Source: Thalassia testudinum
Taxonomy: Eukaryota; Streptophyta; Magnoliopsida; Alismatales; Hydrocharitaceae
Assembly (NCBI GenBank): GCA_037157565.1
Contig: JAZHRO010000062.1
Span: 6,510,001 to 6,574,000, forward strand
Length of the DNA: 64,000 bases
Reading direction: 5' to 3'
In this document: positions 32,738 to 44,962 of the stretch, one piece after another
Layout of the letters: each line of letters opens with the position of its first letter
How positions within the stretch are numbered: position 1 is the stretch's first letter
The notes under the pieces: model-generated
Databases searched by the model: none
Seen by the model: the letters and a program-made list of their open reading frames with translations, nothing else
What the model was told of the DNA's origin: nothing
Program-made: the position numbers and the translations under genes

Positions 32738-34408
32738 TGTTGAACGATTACGAATCTACGCTAACGTGTTTGGTTTTGGAAAAACCTATCGTTGTAGTTC
32801 GAAAGCGAAGAATTCATGTTCAACAAATAAGATTTATACCGAAAAAGAATTCCGGGTCGAACTCAGGGAGGCTAAGTTGATCTATATTCGCAATTATGTT
32901 TTTTTTTTTAGGATTTTTGATAAACAAGGCGAAATAATTACAATGGAGCTATAAACTAAGAGAGAGAGAGAGAGAAAGAGAACATGCATTCAATATTTCA
33001 ATTATTTATACAAGCAAACGAAATGAAAGTTACACTAGAAAGCGGGAAATCAATTACACTATAAAGAAGGAAAATTCTACACTAGAAAAGCTGTAAATAA
33101 GAATGGGAGAGAGAAGTTATCCTCCTCGATGGTCGCTTGGAGGACAAGCCGAACGAGACGACATCTGGAAGAACGAGAACGGAGCAGGACGAGGGAGGAC
33201 GAAGCAGAAGAGCAGGAATGGAGCAGCACGCCGTCGTCGTCGCGGGATCCACTTTCGAAGGAGGACGAAAATTTAGACTTTATCTCGCGAGGAGCATCCC
33301 GGGTGTGGGACAAGCTTCTCTTGAGCTTTGGAGAGGTAGAGAGGAGAAGGAAGGGATGAGAATTTCGTATGGAGGGGTCTCCTTTTATAGTTGCAAGGAG
33401 TGGGGGCAAAATGGACATTACAACTTCAAAACAATAAATGAGGGGTCTTTAGTGACGGATGAAACCGTCGCTAAAGCCCCCAACGCGCGCGTCGCTTCCG
33501 CGCCCACGCGCGCCCCTCAACCGCCAGCGCGTGTAACGCCTACGCGCTTCTATTGATTTTCAGCCGTCCGATCGCGAGATCGGACGGCTTAAAATCGCGC
33601 CTTCACCGCTGCCGCCCGCCCGCCTGCACGTGCGATCGCGCGTTCACGCGGGCGTCCAATCGCGCGTCGTCCTGATTGAGCGCGCGCGGCCGTTGGATCT
33701 CCATCTGACGCTCATCCGCGCCCGCTCAATCGCGCCTTCCGCTCCCTCGCCGCGGCTCGAACTCGCGCCCCGCGCTCGCGTAAGCGCGCTCGACCGCTGC
33801 GCTGCGGGGCGCGGATTGTCGAGCGCATGTTTTAAGCGCCGGGCAGCCACAGCCGTTGGATCGAGATCCAACGGCGGAGAGGAGATGGGTGCGCGGTCTT
33901 CACAAGATGCATGCGGCCGTTTGGGCGGCTGAGATGGTGCCACGTGGCGCCATCTTGGCCATCCATCTTCTGGAAGTTGTAGATGGTGCCACGGATGTCG
34001 GATTGACTTGATTTTTGTGTCGTTGGGCTGCGATCGTCGATACGAATTCATCTGTGTGGTCGGATTTGTCATCTGAAGTGTGGATTTACACCATCCTGGC
34101 CCTTGATCTTCTAGGGTTCCCCGGTCTCTATCTGATGCTACGGATGCCTGATTAGGGCGATCTTGGAGTCGTTGAACTCCAATCATCGCCCTGATCACAT
34201 CCATATGGTTGGATCTTTGATCCGAGGTCCCGATAAAATGTTTGCCCTGTCCAAGCACATAAAAGGAGGCAATTAACCTCCATTTTATTCAAACTACTCT
34301 AAATGCAAGATGATGCATGTTATGCGATATTTATATTATGAAATGCAATCCTATGCTTAAGAACATGCATATATAGACATTTTAAGTAGTGTAAATGTGT
34401 TTACATCA
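32738..34408 (-). repeat. Element E 5' LTR
   Basis: 1671 bp, near-identical to 22720-24406, with a shorter AG run. TATA at 33383-33389. Confidence 0.95.
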
Positions 34409-34413
34409 GTATA

Positions 34414-35470
34414 CAATGACTGTAAATGGATAGCGAAATTTTTTCTGGAAAGAACGCAACTCGAAACGTGGAAAACGGACTCCGAACGGGCCCTAAACGG
34501 GTTAAAAATGACAAAACTATCCAAAATCAGACATCTGGAACATCTTCCAGATGTCTTAAAAGGTGGATCGGTCGTACCTCAATTCTGCACAGTCCTTCAG
34601 ACATCCAGAAGCCCACTAGAACGTATGGCCTTGGTTTCCAGACGTCCGATTGTCACCCCGGAAGTCTGGAGGTCCTCTCCATCATCTGGCACTGCGGCCA
34701 GACATCTGATTCACGTGGAATAGCGAGCCCTCGCACCCTCCCAAGCAGGACCTGCACACAGATACACATGCTCTCAGCACGATGAAGTGCAGAAGAAAAC
34801 ACGACGAACGGCTGCATGGCCGTACACGCACAAAAGGAGAAGGTAAGAAATATCTTACTTGTCAGACGTCTAGACCGTCCTCCAGACATCTTCGGGGTCG
34901 TCTGGACGTAAGTCCGAACGTCTGATTCTGGAAAATTTCCCAGAACCAGAACCCGATTCGCTCTCCTCCTGCGACGCACGGCCGAGCCGCGGCCTGTTCG
35001 CCTACTGCCTGAGTTGCAGCAGCCCCTCCGCGACATCGCACGCCCGCCGCTCCCCCCGCCGGCCGACTCTTGCTACCCCGGCAAGCTAGAACCCTCACGG
35101 TCGAGCTTCTTCCTCTCGCAACCCTCCTCCCCGCACGCTCGCCGAGGCCGCTGCTGCCGCCGCCGCTCACTCGCTCGCTCGCACTCTCGCTGGCAGGGAC
35201 AAGGAGAAGAGAAAGGCGGAGGAGATGAGGGTAAGGGAGAGGGCGAGGGTTTATAAAGGCATCGCGGGGAGAGAGAAGAGAAGCGGCACTTCTGTAGGGA
35301 GAGAGAGGAAAAAGAAGAACGAAGGCGGCGGGTGCAGTCTGTGCATGCACGTGTGCAGACGCAACTCCGTACGCCGAAAAAATTTATTACCAAACGTCTG
35401 GAAAAGGTTCCAGACGTCTGGGCCACTTCCCAGACGTCTTAAAAATCCGTCTGATAACACGTTCGTAACA
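34414..35470 (-). repeat. D solo LTR, right piece, with AGACGTCT-type palindrome cluster
   Basis: About a dozen AGACRTCTGG/CCAGAYGTCT words between 34527 and 35450. They include perfect hairpins AGACATCTGGAA/TTCCAGATGTCT (about 34530-34558) and ACGTCTGGAA/TTCCAGACGT (35394-35417). The GC-rich stretch at 34970-35230 precedes the TATA candidate. No coding region recognised. Confidence 0.7.
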
Positions 35471-35475
35471 GCGGG

Positions 35476-36177
35476 CGCGCCTGTAGCGGTGGAGAGTGCG
35501 ATGATAGCGAGGGTGCTGAAGGGGCATGGGTGTTCTGTAGAGGTGAAGTGCACCGCCTGCGTGCACTGGTTGGCGAGCGCGGTGCTACGGGTGTGCAAGG
35601 CTGGTGCAGGATGGGCTAGTGCTGGAGAGGCGTGGGCTTGGCGCTGGAGAGGAGGAAGCACCTACGGGGAGAAGGCGCAAGGGCGGTGGGCAATAAGGAG
35701 CGGGTGCGGCTGCAGGTGGTGATGTGTTGGAGTGGGTTCACACCTTCAAAGGATGATGGTTTTTGGTGTTTGCGGTGGAGGGTGCACAGTGCAAGAATGG
35801 TTGCATGGTTCCTCCCTCCCAATCCCCTCCGCCTCTCCTCTATATTTCTTCTCTTCCGCTTCCCAAGGGATTTTCAAAATCCTTTTTCTAATTTTGTTGA
35901 GGGATGCGTTGAGGGTGGTCGGAGGATGGGGAAAAGATGGCGTCGGTTGTTTGAAAGGGGAATTTACCCTCCCCTCCTTGTTCTTTTTCCAATATTCTTC
36001 CTGCACATAAAAACATAAAATCGTTACATATTAAGTTATAGAATGCTATAAAATAGATGTAAACTTAAATCATGATGCATGCAAACATTCTATAACTTAA
36101 TCTAGTTATTAACAAACCTAAAAGGTAAGATTAAAGTTACTTAGGTGTAATATTAGTCCATTAAAATGGACTCATCA
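35476..36177 (-). repeat. C 5' LTR, right piece
   Basis: Matches about 16910-17731 of the 3' LTR (CCTGTAG.GGTGGAGAGT at the start, ATTAAAATGGACTCATCA at the end), with a deletion of one 58-bp region. Confidence 0.9.
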
Positions 36178-36182
36178 CCTGG

Positions 36183-36262
36183 TCTAAGATTTACCTAAAG
36201 GCAGCAAGAAGAGAATGGTCCAGTGACTGGGCTCTGGACAACCTACCTATGGGCTGTTATAC
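36183..36262 (-). mobile_element. Remaining end of truncated B tandem unit
   Basis: Continues 15938: CTAAGATTTACCTAAAGGCA to GGGCTGTTA, then stops abruptly inside the second 58-bp repeat. The following DNA is F gag. Confidence 0.85.
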
Positions 36263-36598
36263 ACAATAAGGTTGGCTCTCAAGGGGTTGTGGTGGGTTAG
36301 GTGGGTTTAGTGGGATTTGCCGTTGAGGGTTCTGCCCTTAAGGATTCTGCCCTTGAGGGTTCTGCAGTCGGTGTATGGCTTACATGATGGTATGGATTTT
36401 TTGTTGCTGAAGCTGGTGGTTGGCTGTAATCTGAGCCTGAATCATGGCCATGGCATCGGATTGAGGTTGGTCCTCAACCTCCTCAACTCCTGAGTCGGCC
36501 ATTTCCTCAGTCCTACCCCTTGAAAAATCAAGTCTCCTCTTAGTCTCTCTATCTAAAGCAACCAATTTAGGATGAAGTGATCGCCTTTCATGCATACA
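36263..36598 (-). pseudogene. gag: gag N-terminus of element F
   Basis: Minus-strand ORF from ATG 36595: MHERRSLHPKLVALDRETKR resembles the MLGRRSLNP gag starts of E and H. It has an in-frame TGA at about 36380, then a Gln/Pro repeat (QNPQGQNP). It breaks off at the B junction. The rest of the same gag, without the core, is at 6839-7432. Confidence 0.75.
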
Positions 36599-38124
36599 CT
36601 AGAGAAGAACAAGGAGGGATGCAAAGGGAACAGGTGCGAGAATGGTGTGTACACAACCAAGTAAACAAATCTAGGCCCTATAGTGTAGATCTAGGTGACC
36701 TATGCTTTAGAAGTAAATTTCAACCACACGACGAATTCAATGTTGTCCTTACTCTCGAAGGAGGTAACGTTGGGAAGGCGAAGCAGGGGAAGTATGTCCC
36801 GAAGGCCGCTAATTATGCCAAACCCTTGCTTACTTAAGTCGTTTGACAATCGGGCCTCCCAACTTAACACCTTTTGGAGCAAGTAAACGTTACTAATTCG
36901 TAATGCATTCAGGAAAAATACCCTGAAACAGACTCAATAAATCCTAGGGCCAATGTCTATTCAATTTTAATTTAGGGCTAGGTCAGTTCTTGTACTCAGG
37001 GATTAAGTGAAGGGTGTTACGGGGGTTGATGCCCTTAAAAATTTCAGTTGAGCTATATGTACAATCAGGTGCAAGGACCCAATGCCAAAACAAGTGTTAT
37101 TTATCAAGCAAGATTGTAATGAACGGCTTTTAAAATTTGAGCCTTACTTTATTGGATTTTAGGATTCCACTTCTTTATAGATTCAATTAAGGCACAAAGA
37201 TGTAGTCACACAGTTGGTTAAGATTGATTTTTTTTAGGGCCTTTTGTGTGACTATGAAGTTAAAAGCACCCTAGTGTGGAAGATCCTAGGGCATGCAACT
37301 TCTAATGAATTTGTTTTAGACTTTATCAAGAAGGGTTCAATCAAAGCAAGCAATGACCCTATCCTGACCAAAATTGAATGAGATTTTCAACAAAATAAAT
37401 TTCAGAATTTTTAGAGGATGATAGACCACCCAAATTTACATTTTTCCAACAGGGGGTCAATCTGTCCAAAACCTCTAGTCAGTGCACGAGTTTAGGAATT
37501 GAGTCAGAACAAGCACTAATCTTTTTCAAATGCAAAAATAGCCTTCAGAAGAAGTGTAGAGAACTTTAAGTTCTTACCAAAAATATAAGTCTCTTACAAA
37601 TCCAAACTACTTGGAGTTCGCAGCAATAGACACAACCTATGGGTCTCTAGAAATCAGGACAACCTTGCGCACTTCCAATAGATAATTTTTCACAGCCAAA
37701 CCACAAAGAGTTTGGGTATGAAATTTTATGTGGAGTTCGCCCACTAGAAGGAGCACCTCTGAGATTTTTTAAAAATTTTTAGAGGTGTGAAGGGTCCTCT
37801 AATCGTGTGCTCAACCCAAGTCCAGAAAATAGTGTTGTGAAATTAATGGGTTGAGAACTTAGCGGTGGTGTTTACTTCGACAAACACAAGAGAGGATTTT
37901 TTTTTAGAGCACCACCACTTAGATCTTTTCCTTGGTCCAGAGATGAAGGGTTACCTTTGAATCATGGGAAGACAAGATATCAAACCTTCGGGCAATCCAA
38001 TCCAATCCACTCTCCTTCCATTGCCGATGTACGAGATTCTTGCAATCAAGAAGAAGAGAGAAAGGCAAGCTAGATACACAAGTATGAATAATTCCCAAGG
38101 AAATGAAATAAAAGATCCATTGCC
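36599..38124 (-). other. 5' leader of F
   Basis: Non-coding 1.5 kb between gag start and PBS; no frame or repeat of note seen. Confidence 0.65.
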
Positions 38125-38142
38125 TCCCGGGCAATGACGCCA
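38125..38142 (-). other. Primer-binding site of F
   Basis: Minus strand TGGCGTCATTGCCCGGGA; two or three changes from the E version. Confidence 0.82.
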
Positions 38143-38147
38143 AAAAT

Positions 38148-39609
38148 TGACGTCGAGAGACGCGTTAGTTTAATTTGTTCTTTGTAGCGTGCATTTACGA
38201 CACAAATTTTAAATGAAATAATCGAACATGAGTTCGAGTGTCAATCTTAGGGAGGCGTGAAATCAGATCGTTTTATCTCTTAAATGTGTCACAAAAATAC
38301 GTCTTGTGATTCATTTGCGAAAATAGAGAGAAAGAGAGAGAGATAGGGTTAGAGACTTATGATGACATTGCGATAATGGCTTAGCTATGAAAGAAACACA
38401 AACATGATGATAGAAGATAATATATTGCATAAGTAGAATAGTTTTACAACTAAAATGATAGAAGAAAGCTTAAAGCAAAAATATCAAACTAAAGAAACTA
38501 GTAGCTGAATGGAGAGGTGAGGCAAGCATGGTAGTGGAGGGGCTTTTGTCGGCGGCTCTATAGCTTCGGGACCTTCTTTGAAGCTCTATGGAGGTGGGAG
38601 AATTGCTAGGTAGAAGATGGTGAAAAGTAGAGAGGGATAGGTCCTTTTATAGTGGTGTAGGAGGGTGTGTTTGCGTGCATGGGTCAACAGCGACATTTAA
38701 AACGTCGCTGAAGACCTGCCACAAGTGTCGCTAAAGAGCCCAGCTCATGTGCCTGTTGGCGCTCACCATTGTCACGCGTGGTCGAAGGTGAGTTGTCCGA
38801 TGCTTCATAGACGATAAAGATGAGCTGTTGAGATTGCGCGCTACTTTAAGACATCCAGACACGCACTCAACCATTGGATCTGCATCTGAGGGTTGAGATT
38901 GCACGCGAGATCGCGCTTCAGATCGCGCCTTGGGTGTGCGTATGATCGGGCGTCGGCGCGGGCGTCAGGGCATACGTGGATGCATTGAGCGGCTTGGGTT
39001 GTGCCACGTAGCCTCTATTAGAGCTACTTGCTTGTGATTGAACGACTCTAATTGATTGAAGCGTGCCCTTGCGAGACTTTGGAGGCACGGCGGGTTTCGA
39101 ATGCTCGCCCCTCGCTTGCGAGTGCGACTCTTGCCCACTACGCTATCCTCATGGATTGTCGCAAAGATGCATGTGATGTCGCTCATTGGATCTTCATCTG
39201 ACGGTGGAGAGGCATTGTCGGAAGGCCTTCATTGGGTGTGAGGTGCGTGGGTGAGGTGTAGATGAGCACCACGTGGCACAATAAGGACCGTTGATCATCA
39301 GATCAACGGTCAGGACTTCTTGGACTTGTTGCGGGAGCTACAGAAGTTGGATTGGGTTGATTTTGAGTCCGTTGGACTCCGTTCGTTGATATGGATCCAT
39401 CTATACAGTCCGATTGCTCGTTTGAAACCTGTTTCAATACAAACTTGTGCACATGGTCATTAAACATTAATTATAAGCAATCTTAATGCAGGAATAACAT
39501 AATATGCATGCAATACTCCCAAGCCAACTATAATATGACATTAATGCACATGTGCCCTCGAGATTGACTCTAATTGATACAATTATCATCATTATATGTA
39601 GAGTCATCA
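38148..39609 (-). repeat. Element F 5' LTR
   Basis: + strand starts TGACGTCGAG and probably ends GAGTCATCA (right border inferred). TATA at 38645-38651 on the minus strand. Upstream inverted repeats CAGCGAC/GTCGCTG (38688-38710) and GACCGTTGATC/GATCAACGGTC (39286-39311). Confidence 0.78.
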
Positions 39610-40588
39610 ATGGACCAATGGACTTCTGGATCAAAAATCCACACACCCGGGAATTGCTTAGGCATCCAGGAAGGGAGAGTTTTGCAAAGACCCCTACACG
39701 ATAGAGCATCCCCACGAGTTACAGGGTTTCCCCCACCTGACCTTCCTTGTCACTGTGATTCCAAGTAGACCAGAATGTATAAATTGAGACCTAAGTCTAC
39801 CAATTTTAGCCCTAATTGTGCCTTGAATTTCACTTGATGTAGAAGCTATTTGAAATTGTGACCTAATTTGCAAGTTGATTGATTCATAAAGTGAACCAAC
39901 TTCACCTGACCTGTCCTAAGGTTGAGGATGAAATTTGGGTCAAAGAACCCAAATCACCCTGATTTGATTCTCAACATGTTATCAGGTTGCAAATTTTAAA
40001 GTTCAAGTGAATTTAGAGCCTTGATTTTAGGGTTTACTTGATTAGATCAGTTTAAACAAGGGTTTAGGTAGCACACAAATGTGGGAAGATCAATTTCCTT
40101 AATTGTAGGCAAGTGTGTACTAACACTTCAAAACCCTAATGTGTAACCCTAATTGGATCTAATTCCAAGTCCAATTTGAATCCAAATATGACACCTTGGA
40201 CTTAAACAAGAAGATAAGTAGTCCAAGATGTTGAGAAATTTAGCTTAAATCCCTAATAGGTACAAGAAGTAAGGGTGGGGAATCTATAATCAAATTGAAT
40301 CAACTTCAATATGACTTCAATCAATTTCACAAATCGGGAAACTGTTTGGCTCTAAATGATACTTGCTAGGAAAGTAAGGCAAGTGGATCTTAATTGTTTC
40401 CCCTTTTTTATTATCTTCCCAAGATTAGGAGAGAATTAGGGAAGAGAAAATTGTACCTGTCCCTAGAGTGGTTGATTGTGTGAGAGATCTCATGATTCAC
40501 CTTGCAAAAACAAAACAAAGCAGATAGGGCAAGTTAGAAATGAACTTAATAATCTAGAATGATATGACTAGTGGTGAATTGTGCGTTG
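39610..40588 (-). other. 5' leader of element G
   Basis: Non-coding DNA between the F LTR and the G PBS. Its position places F inside the G leader. Confidence 0.65.
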
Positions 40589-40606
40589 CTCCCCAGCAAT
40601 GGTGCG
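40589..40606 (-). other. Degenerate primer-binding site of G
   Basis: Minus strand CGCACCATTGCTGGGGAG; several mismatches to tRNA-Asp, as expected for an old copy. Confidence 0.7.
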
Positions 40607-40610
40607 AAAA

Positions 40611-43176
40611 TGTTGATGCATATTTCTGTTGTATTTTATAGAATCGCATCGTAGTATAGTGAGGAAAATCTAATCAACATTTAAATTTATAGTGCTCGTA
40701 AAATGTGAGTTCCGAGATCGTTCGCAGGGAGCAAACAATTGTAATTCAATCCACTAATCAAATATAAATGATGAGCACAATAAACAAGTCACAAGAATAA
40801 TATGCAATGAATAATCAATCGAAAATATATTCAATAAAGAGTCAGATTGTTTCTCAGGTTCAATAATAAAAAATATAATAGAGAGCCAAAAAAGTCATGG
40901 TTGAAACCACCAATTAATTGGTTAATATTTAGGCACAACTTAATCAGACTCCCTTCTCAATACACGAGCATTTTCAAGTCAAACTCTGTTGTATGCCTAG
41001 CAACTCAACTCTGCAAAGCTTCTGGTTAGACGTCTCAACAAAGCCACTGACAGCTTAAATCTCCAAGCTCAATACCTTCACAAATTTGCCTAAGTCCTTA
41101 GGCATAGATCCCAAGAGAAAAAACCCCCCCTTTTCTCTCAGAATAAACCTCCTCTCTCTAAACCTAGTTCGCTATTCGGACCAAATTCAGTTCAAACATA
41201 GACCAGCCCAGACCCGTATGCATGTGCGCACAGGCGAGGGCATGTGTGAGGCTGGTAAGGGGTAGGGACCTAACCCCAGTGGTTCGAAGGCAAACAACAC
41301 TCATTCGTTATTCAATAAATATCAAAATCCAAATCATGTTTTTCCGACGTGCAGCTATGCTGTTGTCCCTCTTCTTAATGTACAACAGTTGAGGGGAATC
41401 CTTCAATTGATGAGGTTGCTGGTGCTACCTTGTCCAACTGAAGGCCCAAGTAGCTTCCTGGTGCTTGCCTGCATAGCCTAGAGGTGGAAGCGAGGTCCGA
41501 GATTAGCTGACAATGGCAGACGGTGGAGGCTTGATCGTCGATGGTGATGAGTACCTGAAATGCATGAAGATGGCCTTACAACCCCATTCAAATGTTCAAG
41601 ACCTTTGCCATTGTGCGTGGAAGACGACGGTGGTGTTTGTTTGGTGATTGGAGGCAAGTTGTGGCTGGTCGGAGTCGAAGTGGGTGGCTGATTGGTGGGT
41701 TGTTGGACAGGGTGAAATAATGATCAAGGCCCCCAAATTTCTTTGGAGCTTTTGATCTATGGTTGTGGCGAAGGTTGTGGTGGTGTCGATGGAGCATTTG
41801 ATGGCATGTAGCATGCATGCGACCACGCCGGAGGCGTGGCCGAAGACGGAGAAGACGAGGGGGAGAAGGTGATAACACAGTCGAAACTAAGTCCTAAGAA
41901 GGCTAAGCTAACCTTAGACAGGTGGAAAGAAGGACCTAACTACTTGGACAAAAGGGGGGAGATTCCACGGTTGCGTGACTTGTCGAAGCCAAGGAAGACG
42001 AAAACTTCGGTGATGAGAAGTGGCGAGGATGACAAGATTGGAAGCTTTAGCTAATGTGCACTAGAGGAGGACGAATGTAGGGAAGGAGGACCACCCAATT
42101 TGGTGGTTGGGTGACCTGAAGATGGTGGTTAGAGGAGTCATTCGTGTCGTTGGTGTTCGTGGTAGGAGATGAGGAAGAAGTAGGGCATACGACCTAAAAT
42201 TGTGGGAAGGTCCAAGAGCTTATATAGAGCTCAAATTTGAGCTCAAATTGGAAGAATTCATGAATGGGATTCATGATTTTGGAATCTCTCTCCTTAGGAA
42301 ATTTTAAGCTCACTTGAGTTCTCCTCATCAAAGTAGGATATGAGATGTGGTCCATTAGAAAGAGGTTCATCTAGCAACCAATCCCTCCAAATTTGGACGG
42401 ATTTGGTTTGAAATCAGGGAGAAATCCTTGATTGATTGAGCGTGGCCATGGGTTTGCTGCTCTAATTAGGAAATTAGGACTTTTAAGGTGGTAGGAGCCT
42501 TTATGTGAAGAAGATGATAAATTTATGGGCATATATGTAAGGAAACATGGAAGTTAAGGGTCTAGATGTGAAAAATAGAGATTTTAAGGGTAGAAATGTA
42601 AACTAGGTCAAGATGGACTGTGATTGAGCCCAAAATTTGGTGTTAACCTAATTTTAACCCAAGAAATCTAATGGTAAACTTAGATTTGGGTTTTGACAAC
42701 TTTTGATTGGGTAAATTGCATAGGAGCCCAAATCAAGGTAAATTCTCATCTAAGTCTATTTTGGTCAAAATGGATTTAGATGGTCCAAGTGAAGATATCA
42801 AACCAATTAGAACATTTTTAAATATTTTTTGGGAGATTTAGATTGAATTTATTTTTACCAGAACCCTTTCAATTTAAGTGCAGCTGATAATTAAGGTTTT
42901 TAGTACTATTTTCATCCTTGAAATCCGTGAAACCATGACTCAATCATTGTAAGCCCCTTTTTTGATCTCTTAAGTTCATTTGACATTGAATTAACTCTTG
43001 ATCAACCCCCTGGTTAATCTTCATTTGTGATGAGATGGTAAAGCAATAGAATTAACCTTCTTTTCCTGTCTTCTTCCCAAATCAGTTCAGCATGGATTTA
43101 CAATTCTTAGATGATCATTTCAGAGCATTTGGCACTTGGATCTGACTAATTTAAGTTAGTTATGATGAATGTTGGT
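40611..43176 (-). repeat. Element G 5' LTR (main piece)
   Basis: + strand starts TGTTGATGCATATT and continues, after the H insertion, to GTTACCATCA at 52460-52469. TATA candidate (minus TATATAA) at 42220-42226. A perfect 18-bp palindrome GAGCTCAAATTTGAGCTC (42227-42244) abuts it, and TCATGAAT/ATTCATGA is at 42258-42276. An inverted, related LTR is K (53017-54771); J's LTR is also related (AGGTCAAGATG...CAAATTTTGG). Confidence 0.8.
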
Positions 43177-44941
43177 TGATATAGACACATCTATTTAGGT
43201 TAAAATGCCTAATCATGCATGTTCCTAGGCTTAGATTTGCATTTCATGTTATAAATATTGCATAGCATGCATCATTCTACATTTAGAGTAGTTGTATATA
43301 TTTTAGGTTAATTAGGTCCTTTTGATGGTCAGGAGAGAAGAAAATTTATTTCAGGGCCTCGGATAGACGTTTGGACCGTACAGATCTGATCAGGACAACG
43401 ATCGGAGTCTAACGCCTCTAAAATCGTCTAGATCGAAGTCCCATAGCATCATACGAAGTCTGAAGAAGATTAACATCTATGGGGGCAATGTGACATCCAT
43501 ATAGGTTTCGGATGGAAAATCCGACCGTACGGATGGATCCGGAGTGACAATCGTATTCTAATAAAGAGAGAATCATCTCAATCTGAGCATTGTGGCACCC
43601 TCTGCAACTTGAAGAAGATGGATGGCCTAGATGGCGCTACGTGGTGCCATCTAGGCCACCCAATATCAGCCAGAACCCACTCTTCATCAAGGCATCACCC
43701 ATTCTCAGCCGTTCGATCTTAATCCAACGGCTGAGGATTCATCTCCACCGTGCGCCCTTAAAGTGTCTTCACAACAAACTCTTGGTCGCGGTGAGTTGGT
43801 TGTGAAGGTGCCTAACAAAAAGAGGGCGCTTGAAACCTACTGCCCCCTCAATTGGATGCTTGAGGCGCGATGCAACACCTAAGCGACAGCACAACCAAGT
43901 GGAGTGCAACCAAGTGGAGCAACAACTAAGCTACAGCACATGCCCGCGCGAGAGCATAACCAAGCGACAGCACAGCTGCGAATAGTGCAGCACCAGTGCA
44001 TGAGCGTGCACGCATGACAACGAGAGTACATAGCGTAGTGCTAGCAGAGCATGAGCAGCATGTGGGTCTTTAGCGACAGCCTAGTGGACATTTAGTGACG
44101 TTTACAGTTGTCACTAATTTTTCGCAGGCGCAAAGCCAACTGCGTGTGCCAGCGGGCATAAGCTACCTATAGCGACACTAACAGCAATGACCTGGAGATT
44201 GCTAATGGTTCCATGCCTATTTTAGCCTCTTCTCCTCCACTATAAAAGGACCTACACCCCCTCCCTTCCAAGTCATCTCTACCTACTGTACTGCTACCTA
44301 CTCCCAAGCTCTAGCAAGCCTACCAACGCTCTGTTAGAATTTGCTCTCAAGCTCTCAAGGTGCCTATTAGTGCAACGAGACTCTACCCCACCAAATACTC
44401 CTCCAACTTCGCATCCCTATTCATAGGTTGCCTTGGAGCCATCCTCCCACCTCCATTTCAGTAGAAGATCACCTTTGCCTTCGCACCTCCATTCTGGAGC
44501 TACGCTAAGGCTTTCCTCTACCCGATGTCCTCTCGCTTCTCACCTTCGTCGACCTGCTTCCCAACTCCATCCAAGCTTCCACCAGGTGCCGTCATCTCGC
44601 TGAACAGCCACTTCAAGAGGTTTCTTCTCACCTCCCTCTCTTTTTATGTTTTCTATATTATTGTAATTGACTTTCACACAATATATCAGATTCAATTCTA
44701 TCTCTCTCATGTGATTGATTGTCATTTTATTTCAAAAACAAAAAAATATAACAAAACCCTAAAACACCAAAAAGAAACAAATCGAACCACGGTTTTCATA
44801 CAAAGTAAACGTTGCCTCCCTATGTTCGACCCGAGACTCCCTTGGAGTTTCAATATAAATTTTATTTGATCACGAGTTTTGCAACTACGACGACGGGTTA
44901 CTCGTAACCCTAATTTCAAACACGCAAAACCCATGCGATCA
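43177..44941 (+). repeat. Element H 5' LTR
   Basis: TGATATAGACACATC...CATGCGATCA. TATA at 44241-44247; inverted repeat TTAGTGAC/GTCACTAA at 44092-44117, 124 bp upstream of it. Confidence 0.9.
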
Positions 44942-44944
44942 TTT

Positions 44945-44962
44945 TTGCACTGTTGCCGGGGA
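44945..44962 (+). other. Primer-binding site of H
   Basis: TTGCACTGTTGCCGGGGA, tRNA-Asp type with three to four changes at the 5' side. Confidence 0.8.

Larger units (their letters stand above)
22720..34408 (-). mobile_element. Element E: full-length Athila-like gag-pol retrotransposon
   Basis: 11.7 kb with perfect GTATA TSDs. 3' LTR 22720-24406, gag-pol 31475-25804, PBS 32707-32724 and 5' LTR 32738-34408. The LTRs differ by scattered substitutions and a shorter AG run, so E is among the younger insertions here. The coding region has one frameshift and two stops, so this copy is defective though nearly intact. Confidence 0.95.
21058..35470 (-). mobile_element. Element D: probable solo LTR of a chromovirus (Tekay/Del-like), interrupted by E
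   Basis: D is 21058-22719 plus 34414-35470, about 2.7 kb without E, flanked by GCGGG TSDs. The + strand starts TGTAACGACCCG and ends GTTCGTAACA. On the minus strand the end reads CGGGTCGTTACA, a terminus I associate with long LTRs of the Tekay/Del group. No PBS, PPT or coding domain lies inside, so this is an LTR alone. A minus-strand TATA candidate (TTTATAAACC) is at about 35249-35257, followed by a pyrimidine-rich stretch. Family assignment and strand are inference. Confidence 0.75.
15939..36177 (-). mobile_element. Element C: Athila-like retrotransposon, internally deleted and nested
   Basis: Bounded by perfect CCTGG TSDs. 3' LTR 15939-17731, internal 17732 to about 20696, 5' LTR in two pieces (about 20697-21057 and 35476-36177) split by D. 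Gag, protease, RT, PBS and part of the 5' LTR were lost in a deletion whose junction lies at 20606-20702. Element D (with E inside it) sits in the 5' LTR. Confidence 0.92.
36263..39609 (-). mobile_element. Element F, 5' half
   Basis: 5' LTR, PBS, leader and gag N-terminus of an Athila-like element. It is interrupted by the B/C/D/E stack and by A, and its 3' part is outside the window. It lies in the leader of G. Confidence 0.82.

Noticed and set aside
34970..35430. GC-rich stretch with TATA that could be a host-gene promoter or CpG island
   Set aside because: It lies within D between perfect TSDs, and nothing gene-like follows on either strand.
39056..39241. Short Arg-rich ORF with a tRNA-like phrase (GGTTTCGAATGCTCGCC) at about 39090
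   Set aside because: Part of F U3; no A box or acceptor stem around it.
41470..42060. Possible small host gene (His-rich minus frames and Lys-rich + frame)
   Set aside because: Inside the G LTR; short frames, no splice or domain evidence.
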